Shown one piece after another: positions 59,132 to 64,000 of a stretch of 64,000 nt of DNA (positions are counted from its first letter, which is position 1; each line of letters starts with the position of its first letter). Location: contig JAWLAZ010000002.1 of assembly GCA_041395205.1 (NCBI GenBank), positions 248,001-312,000 on the forward strand, in the 5' to 3' direction. The stretch is from JAHEFU01 sp041395205. GTDB taxonomy: Bacteria > 4484-113 > JAFGCY01. A program made the position numbers and the translations under genes. The notes under the pieces are model-generated. The model was given only the letters and a program-made list of their open reading frames with translations. It was not told where the DNA came from and made no database searches.

Positions 59132-59479
59132 TCAGGCCTTGGCTACCGCCACGATCTGGCTGAAGGCCTGGGGATCACGCGCGGCGATCTCGGCAAGCAC
59201 CTTGCGGTTGATCTGCACGTTGTTCCTCTTCAGACCGCTCATCAGGCGGCTGTAGGTCATGCCATTGGCGCGGCTCGCAGCATTGATGCGGGCGATCCAC
59301 AGGGCGCGGAACTCACGCTTGCGTGTGCGGCGGTGGATGTAGGCATAATGCAGGGCATGCCACACGGCTTCCTTGGCAGCACGGTACAGGCGTCCACGTG
59401 TGCCACGGAAGCCTGAGGCCATCTTCAAGATACGCTTGCGCCGTCTGCGACTGGCGACTGCTGTCTTTGCTCTTGTCAT
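59132..59479 (-). CDS. rplT: 50S ribosomal protein L20
   Basis: 115 residues, basic, with TRAKTAVASRRRRKRIL at the N-terminus and NAASRANGMTYSRLMSGL in the globular part. Binds 23S rRNA early in assembly and in many bacteria represses its own operon. Overlaps rpmI by one base. Confidence 0.97.
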   Translation of the reverse strand: MTRAKTAVASRRRRKRILKMASGFRGTRGRLYRAAKEAVWHALHYAYIHRRTRKREFRALWIARINAASRANGMTYSRLMSGLKRNNVQINRKVLAEIAARDPQAFSQIVAVAKA

Positions 59480-59685
59480 CAGATCTTACCTCCCGGAGAG
59501 ATAAGCTTCTTGAAACGCGGGCTGTCGCAGGCGGCCACCTGCTTGAGGATGGCGAGCTTGCGCTTGCGCTTCTTGCTCTTCTTGGAAAGGATGTGGCCAA
59601 TTCCGGACTGCTTGTGCATCAGCTTTCCGGAGCCACTGACCTTCAGGCGCTTTGCAGTCGCCTTGTGCGTCTTCATCTTCGGCAT
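59479..59685 (-). CDS. rpmI: 50S ribosomal protein L35
   Basis: 68 residues, MPKMKTHKATAKRLKVSGSG and the basic KKSKKRKRKLA segment are family signatures. Lies between infC (33-nt gap) and rplT. Confidence 0.96.
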   Translation of the reverse strand: MPKMKTHKATAKRLKVSGSGKLMHKQSGIGHILSKKSKKRKRKLAILKQVAACDSPRFKKLISPGGKI

Positions 59686-59718
59686 CTAATTACTCCATTG
59701 AGGCCGGCAGCGTTGCAC

Positions 59719-60237
59719 CTACGGCGTAGCCTTCTTGAGCGGAGAGAGAATGGCATAGAGTCGGTTGCCGATCATGCCCTTGCTCTTCTGCTCAACCACG
59801 CAGATGTCCGCGATCCTGGATGTCAGCTTGTCCAGCTGCTCCAGTCCCTTGGTATCCGCGTAGGCCCTCTCCCTGCCCCGAAGGATCAGGTTGAAGCGCA
59901 GTTTGTGCCCCTTCTCGACCAGCTGCCTGGCCTTCTTCATTTTTGTCTCGATATCGTGGTCCGAGATCTTCATGGAGAAGCTGATTTCCTTGAGTTCGGT
60001 CTTGCCCTTCGCCGAAACCTGCTTCTTCTTCTTGGACTGGTAAGAAAGCTTGCCGTAGTCCAGGACCTTGCACACCGGAGGATTTGCATTGCCGGCAACT
60101 TCCACCAGATCCAGACCGGCTTCCTGCGCGATGACGAGTGCTTCCTGAATAGGAATCACTCCCCGCTTCTCGCCGTTCTGATCGATCAACAGGACCTCGC
60201 GGGCCCTGATCTGCCGGTTTACCCTATGCTCAGCTAT
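59719..60237 (-). CDS. infC: Translation initiation factor IF-3, AUA start
   Basis: 172 residues when read from 60237. The conserved N-terminus RVNRQIRAREVLLID only lies upstream of every ATG, GTG or TTG that would leave it intact; the frame reads back to ATA at 60235-60237 with AGGAG 8 nt before it. IF-3 genes typically use such rare starts (AUU, AUC, AUA) for self-repression. GVIPIQEAL, CKVLDYGKLSYQ and the C-terminal KGMIGNRL complete the two domains. An out-of-frame ATG five nt upstream encodes only four codons. First gene of infC-rpmI-rplT. Confidence 0.92.
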   Translation of the reverse strand: MAEHRVNRQIRAREVLLIDQNGEKRGVIPIQEALVIAQEAGLDLVEVAGNANPPVCKVLDYGKLSYQSKKKKQVSAKGKTELKEISFSMKISDHDIETKMKKARQLVEKGHKLRFNLILRGRERAYADTKGLEQLDKLTSRIADICVVEQKSKGMIGNRLYAILSPLKKATP

Positions 60238-60365
60238 GAAACATACTCCTAGTGGTGATTATCGAGCCTAAGAATATATCAGACCGGATGGGCGCTGTCA
60301 ATGGACTTTGGGCGCAATAACCTGGCACGGGAGCCGTGATCCGACAGGGCCGGGCGGATGAATGA

Positions 60366-60371
60366 TAAAAT
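60366..60371 (+). promoter_or_regulatory. -10 box for the B12-binding-domain gene, leaderless spacing
   Basis: TAAAAT, 7 nt before the GTG at 60379. It lies inside the longer reading that would start at 60358, and argues for the shorter form. Confidence 0.35.
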
Positions 60372-60378
60372 CCCGTCC

Positions 60379-60807
60379 GTGCAGGCGTCAAGTGTGACCA
60401 TCAGGGTGATTGTGGCCAAACCGGGCCTGGACGGCCACGACCGTGGCGCGCGGGTGATCGCCCGGGCCTTGCGCGATGCCGGGATCGAGGTCATCTACAC
60501 CGGCCTGCACCAGACCCCGGAGAAGATCGTGGCGGCCTGCCGCCAGGAGGACCCGGACGTGCTGTGCCTGTCCATCCTCAGCGGTGCGCACATGACGCTG
60601 ATCCCGCGGATCCTGGAAGGCATGCGCGAGCAGCAGCTGGAGGATATTCCGGTGCTGGCGGGCGGAATCATCCCGGATGCTGATGCGGAGTCCCTGCGCA
60701 AGCAGGGGGTGAACGAGGTACTGGGGCCCGGAACCAGCACGGAGCGGATCGTGGAACTGATCCGCAGCCTGGCGGAAGAGCGCCGCAGCCAAGAGGAAAA
60801 CAGATGA
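60379..60807 (+). CDS. Cobalamin-binding domain protein (methylmalonyl-CoA mutase C-terminal type)
   Basis: 142 residues. AKPGLDGHDRGARVIARAL holds the DxHxxG motif whose His coordinates B12 cobalt; LSILSGAH and AGGIIPD are the other B12-site motifs. The family is a small subunit of acyl-CoA mutases, normally paired with a large catalytic subunit, which is not in this window. An ATG at 60358 would add seven residues. It overlaps the lipoyl-domain gene by 4 nt. Confidence 0.88.
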   Translation: MQASSVTIRVIVAKPGLDGHDRGARVIARALRDAGIEVIYTGLHQTPEKIVAACRQEDPDVLCLSILSGAHMTLIPRILEGMREQQLEDIPVLAGGIIPDADAESLRKQGVNEVLGPGTSTERIVELIRSLAEERRSQEENR

Positions 60808-61043
60808 GCAGGATTGAGATCCGCGTACCCGACATGGGCGGCATGAAGAGCGAGAAGATCCGCTTCGCGGCCTGGCTGAAGGCAGTCGGGGACAGTGTGA
60901 GGCTGGATGAGGACCTGTTCGAGGTCGAACTGGACAAGGCGAATGTGGTCTGCGAAGCACAGGCCGAGGGCCGGCTGGCTGAAATCACCGTCGCGGATGG
61001 CGAAGTCCATACCGGAGACGTCATAGGTTACCTGGATGCATGA
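60804..61043 (+). CDS. Free-standing lipoyl (biotinyl/lipoyl attachment) domain
   Basis: 79 residues. IRVPDMGG is the N-terminal strand, the modified lysine is Lys45 in VELDKANVV, and GRLAEITVADGE and GDVIGYLDA complete the barrel. Usually this domain is fused to an E2 acyltransferase or a carboxylase. Here it is alone, overlapping the B12-domain gene by 4 nt and serS by 8 nt. Whether lipoate or biotin is attached cannot be told from the motif (no MKM), but DKA favours lipoyl. Confidence 0.85.
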   Translation: MSRIEIRVPDMGGMKSEKIRFAAWLKAVGDSVRLDEDLFEVELDKANVVCEAQAEGRLAEITVADGEVHTGDVIGYLDA

Positions 61044-62382
61044 CAGAAAGTACCTGAGGGAATGCCCGGAGATCGCGCGGCAGAGTCTGGCCACCCGTGG
61101 CGAGGAATTCGCACGCAAGATCGACCGCTTCCTTGAGATCGACGTGGAGCGCCGCCGGCAGCAGACCGAGCTCGACGAGCTGCGCAGCGAGCGCAACTCC
61201 GCCAGCAAGGAGATCGGCGAGCTGATGAAGGCCGGCCGCCGTGATGAGGCGGAGGAGCGCAAGGGCTATACGCGTACCATCAACAGCCGCATCGAGCAGC
61301 TGGAGGCCCAGCACGGCATGCTCGCCGACGAGGAGGAGGACATCCTCCTGAGCCTGCCGAACTTCCCCGACCCCTCTATCCCGGTGGGACCCGAGGGCAA
61401 CCAGGTTGAGCTCAAGGCGCATGGAGACCCAAAGAAGTTCGATTTCGCCGCACGCGACCACATGGAGCTCTGCCAGCGGCTGGAACTTGCGAACTTCGAG
61501 GCCGGGGCACGCATCAGCGGCAGCGGCTTCCCCGTGATGCATGGCAACGGTGCCGTGCTGCAGCGTGCGCTGATCAGCCTGATGGCGGACGTGCATGTGC
61601 TGCGCCACGGCTACACCGAGCTGCGCGTGCCCTTCATGGTGCACCCGCGCTGTCCGCTCGGTACGGGGCAGCTGCCGAAGTTCGGCAGCGAGATGTACCA
61701 CGTCTACGTTGACAAGAAGCTCAGTGAGGACGAGCCGGAGAGCGGTCCGCACTACTACCTGATCCCCACCGCCGAGGTCCCGGTCGTCAACTACTACCGC
61801 GAGCAGATCCTCGAGCAGCCGAGCCTGCCGATCAAGTTCATGGCCTACAGCCCCTGCTGGCGCGTGGAAGCCGGCAGCTACGGCAAGGATGCCAAGGGCC
61901 TGACCCGCCTGCATCAGTTCGAGAAGGTTGAGCTTGTGCGGATCTGCGCTCCCGAGGACGGACTGGCGCAGCTGGAGGAGATCACGGCGGATGCCGAGCA
62001 TATCCTCGAGATCCTCGGGCTGGCCTACCGGCGGATCGTGCTGCCTTCCGGCGACATGGCCTTCGGCAGTGCCAAGACCTATGACCTTGAAGTCTGGTGC
62101 CCCGGTGAACAGGCCTGGCGCGAGGTCAGCTCCGCCAGCCTGACAACCGACTACCAGGCCCGCCGGGCCAGCATCCGCTACCGCAGCGAACCCGGCGGCA
62201 AGCCGCAGTTCCCGCACATGCTGAATGCCAGCGGCCTGGCCCTGCCGCGCCTGATGATCGCGCTGCTGGAGACCTACCAGACCGTGGATGGCAACGTGGT
62301 GCTGCCTGAGGTGCTGCACAAGTACATGCCGCATACCTCGATCCTCACGCCTCCGGAGGCCGGGGCTCCGCCGATGATCTGA
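61036..62382 (+). CDS. serS: Seryl-tRNA synthetase
   Basis: Class II synthetase, 448 residues. An N-terminal coiled-coil arm (RRQQTELDELRSERN to RTINSRIEQLEAQ) precedes the catalytic core with motif 2 CWRVEAGSYGKDAKGLTRLH and motif 3 NASGLALPRLMIALLE. VTSNLTDYQARR-like TTDYQARR and IPTAEVP are in place. Start overlaps the lipoyl gene by 8 nt; the stop overlaps the queA start by 1 nt, so all are one transcript. Confidence 0.96.
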   Translation: MHDRKYLRECPEIARQSLATRGEEFARKIDRFLEIDVERRRQQTELDELRSERNSASKEIGELMKAGRRDEAEERKGYTRTINSRIEQLEAQHGMLADEEEDILLSLPNFPDPSIPVGPEGNQVELKAHGDPKKFDFAARDHMELCQRLELANFEAGARISGSGFPVMHGNGAVLQRALISLMADVHVLRHGYTELRVPFMVHPRCPLGTGQLPKFGSEMYHVYVDKKLSEDEPESGPHYYLIPTAEVPVVNYYREQILEQPSLPIKFMAYSPCWRVEAGSYGKDAKGLTRLHQFEKVELVRICAPEDGLAQLEEITADAEHILEILGLAYRRIVLPSGDMAFGSAKTYDLEVWCPGEQAWREVSSASLTTDYQARRASIRYRSEPGGKPQFPHMLNASGLALPRLMIALLETYQTVDGNVVLPEVLHKYMPHTSILTPPEAGAPPMI

Positions 62383-63494
62383 TGGGCAGCCGGCCCTCCT
62401 ACCCCACCAGCCGCCTGGAGTATGAACTGCCGGCGGAACTGATCGCCCAGCATCCGGCCCGCGAGCGGCGTGCCTCCAGGCTGCTGCACGTGGATGTTGC
62501 CAACGCGTGCATCAGCGACCGCAGCTTCACCGAGCTGCCGGAGCTGCTGCCCGGGCACTGCCTGATCATGATGAACAGCAGCCGCGTGATTCCCGCGCGG
62601 ATATATGGCAGGCGCGCCAGCGGCGGCCGGGTCGAGCTGCTGTACCACGGCAGCATGGGAGCCGGCCAATTCCGCGTGCTGATGAAGAGCAGTGCCAGCC
62701 TGGCAGCCGGTGAGCAGCTGGAGCTGCCGGAGGGCTGGAGCTGTGAACTGCTGGAACCGAAGCAGCTGGATGGCAGCCTGGTCCGGATCAGTGATGCGGC
62801 GGGACATCCCATTGACAATCCTGCGATGCACGCATTTCTGGACAGGCATGGCAGCATGCCCCTGCCTCCCTACATCCGCAGGACGGCTGGCGACCAGGAG
62901 ACGGAGGTGATTGACGACCGCGAGCGCTATCAGACGGTGTATGCCGACGAACGGGGCTCGGTGGCGGCACCGACGGCCGGGCTGCATTTCGACGAAGCGA
63001 TGCTCAGCCAGCTGAGTGAAGCGGGGCACAGGATCAGGTACCTGACCCTGCATGTCGGGATGGGCACCTTCGCTCCGCTGCGGGTGGAGGACCTTGCGGA
63101 TCACCGCATGCACAGCGAGGACTTCAGCGCTGCTCTGCCGGTCGTACTTGAATATCTCAGTGCCCTGCAGGCCGGCCAGCCGGTGCTGGCGGTCGGCACC
63201 ACGAGCCTGCGAGTGCTGCATACGATTGTCAGCGAAGGCCGCATGCCGGTTCCGGATGCCGTGACCGTGCACGGCAGCACCGAGACCTTCATCTATCCCG
63301 GCCAGCCGACCGTGGCTGCCGACCTGCTGCTGACAAACTTCCATCTGCCGCGCTCCACCCTGCTGGCCCTCGTCTACAGCTTCGGCGGCGAGGAGCTGAT
63401 GCGGCGTGTCTATAATCATGCGGTGGCTGAACGCTACCGCTTCTTCAGCTACGGCGACTGCATGCTGATCGACCGGAGGAACTCCGCACCATGA
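62382..63494 (+). CDS. queA: S-adenosylmethionine:tRNA ribosyltransferase-isomerase QueA
   Basis: Moves the ribosyl group of SAM to preQ1 in tRNA to form epoxyqueuosine. 370 residues. YELPAELIAQHPA, NSSRVIPARIYG, GSVAAPTAGLHFD, TLHVGMGTF and TNFHLPRSTLL are all present and in order. ATG overlaps the serS stop by 1 nt, and its stop overlaps the next start (ATGA). Confidence 0.97.
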   Translation: MGSRPSYPTSRLEYELPAELIAQHPARERRASRLLHVDVANACISDRSFTELPELLPGHCLIMMNSSRVIPARIYGRRASGGRVELLYHGSMGAGQFRVLMKSSASLAAGEQLELPEGWSCELLEPKQLDGSLVRISDAAGHPIDNPAMHAFLDRHGSMPLPPYIRRTAGDQETEVIDDRERYQTVYADERGSVAAPTAGLHFDEAMLSQLSEAGHRIRYLTLHVGMGTFAPLRVEDLADHRMHSEDFSAALPVVLEYLSALQAGQPVLAVGTTSLRVLHTIVSEGRMPVPDAVTVHGSTETFIYPGQPTVAADLLLTNFHLPRSTLLALVYSFGGEELMRRVYNHAVAERYRFFSYGDCMLIDRRNSAP

Positions 63495-64000
63495 AAGCAC
63501 TGCTGCTGATCGGCGGGCAGGCCACGCGCCTCAGCCCGCTCAACAAACACATTGCCAAGTCCCTGATGCCGGTCTGCGACCGCGAGGTGCTCAACTACCA
63601 GATCGGGCAGCTGGCGCGCGCCGGGGTCTCGCAGATCATCCTGGCTGCCGGCTACATGGTGGAACAGCTCGCGGACTATGTCAGCGGCTACAGCGGCGGG
63701 CTGGAGTTCGCGATCAGCCTGGAGGAGGAGCCACTGGGCACGGCCGGGGCGATCGCCCATGCGGGGGAGCTCGTTGACAACGACAGGCTGGTCGTGCTGA
63801 ATGCCGACATCATCAGTGACGTGGACATCGCGGAGGTGGTGAGCGCACATGAGGCCGGGGGCCGGCCGGCAACGCTTGTGGGCTACAGCGTGCAGGACCC
63901 GGCGCGCTACGGCCTGCTGCGGCTTGATGGCAGTGCAATCACCGGCTTCACCGAGAAGCCGGAGGGCCAGCTCGATGACGACGCAAAGCACTTCATCAAT
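63491..64000 (+). CDS. Sugar-phosphate nucleotidyltransferase (partial, cut by window end)
   Basis: The first 170 residues of an NTP_transferase. MKALLLIGGQATRLSPLNKH is the N-terminal nucleotide loop (GGxxTRLxP), VLNADIISDVD holds the metal Asp, and PLGTAGAIAHA is the substrate loop of mannose-1-phosphate guanylyl- or glucose-1-phosphate-type transferases. It overlaps queA by 4 nt. The sugar cannot be decided without the missing C-terminus. Confidence 0.88.
   Translation, partial: MKALLLIGGQATRLSPLNKHIAKSLMPVCDREVLNYQIGQLARAGVSQIILAAGYMVEQLADYVSGYSGGLEFAISLEEEPLGTAGAIAHAGELVDNDRLVVLNADIISDVDIAEVVSAHEAGGRPATLVGYSVQDPARYGLLRLDGSAITGFTEKPEGQLDDDAKHFIN

Noticed and set aside
1..64000. tRNA and rRNA genes
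   Set aside because: I found no convincing cloverleaf or rRNA sequence by eye; a tRNAscan run would settle it.

Overview
The window is about 64 kb of gene-dense, GC-rich bacterial DNA with roughly 55 protein genes. I see no rRNA, tRNA, CRISPR or phage. The host looks like an uncultivated bacterial lineage that I cannot place in a phylum. The gene mix includes TrmFO, an NFACT/RqcH protein, an archaeal-type prolyl-tRNA synthetase, PyrK-type pyrimidine synthesis, dockerin-bearing lipoproteins and FG-GAP/UnbV proteins. Many genes seem to be transcribed leaderless: a TANNNT -10 box lies only 5-7 nt before an ATG or GTG start. About six local frameshifts could be real decay or assembly error.

Layout. 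0-9 kb: rarA, a 48-bp minisatellite, a REP-associated (RAYT) transposase homologue beside a 49-bp hairpin array, and a frameshifted exported GxDxY/HEAT-repeat protein. 7-16 kb: an amino-acid catabolic neighbourhood with a group II PLP decarboxylase, a tryptophan 2,3-dioxygenase homologue, tryptophanase and a frameshifted kynureninase. It is interspersed with short hairpin elements footed by GGAG at a 25-bp period, and with dockerin lipoproteins. 16-22 kb: SirB2, an Ig-like exported protein, then the minus-strand operon pyrH-pyrK-tsaE-tsaB-pyrF. 22-29 kb: an EF-hand exported protein, a glycosyltransferase / inactive-looking glycosidase / glycosyltransferase operon, divergent pyrE, and an MFS exporter.

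29-36 kb: proS followed by four tandem HtrA/DegP-like genes. The middle two keep the His-Asp-Ser triad and the outer two have lost all three residues. This protease/pseudoprotease quartet is the most distinctive protein system in the window. 36-46 kb: a cysteine-desulfurase-like enzyme, an SpsF-like cytidylyltransferase, two large paralogous IPT/PKD lipoproteins, and an exported SUMF1-domain protein.

46-64 kb: divergent folK and NFACT, trmFO, an orphan MoxR ATPase, lysC with an ELM1-family gene, a TPR/FG-GAP/UnbV protein, trkA-trkH, infC-rpmI-rplT (infC apparently starting at AUA), and the tightly overlapping run B12-binding protein / free lipoyl domain / serS / queA / sugar nucleotidyltransferase, which is cut by the window end.

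The main non-coding theme is repeats. There are GGAG-footed hairpins in tandem at 25-bp spacing directly after stop codons, and two elements with the same two-hairpin-in-a-stem fold but unrelated sequence. There are also a 48-bp and a 49-bp minisatellite, and dispersed CACRAAG-type inverted repeats. A GGAG tetranucleotide at the foot of a hairpin is the known signature of REP elements, and the RAYT homologue at 3.1-3.7 kb would be their natural partner, although its expected catalytic tyrosine reads as phenylalanine.
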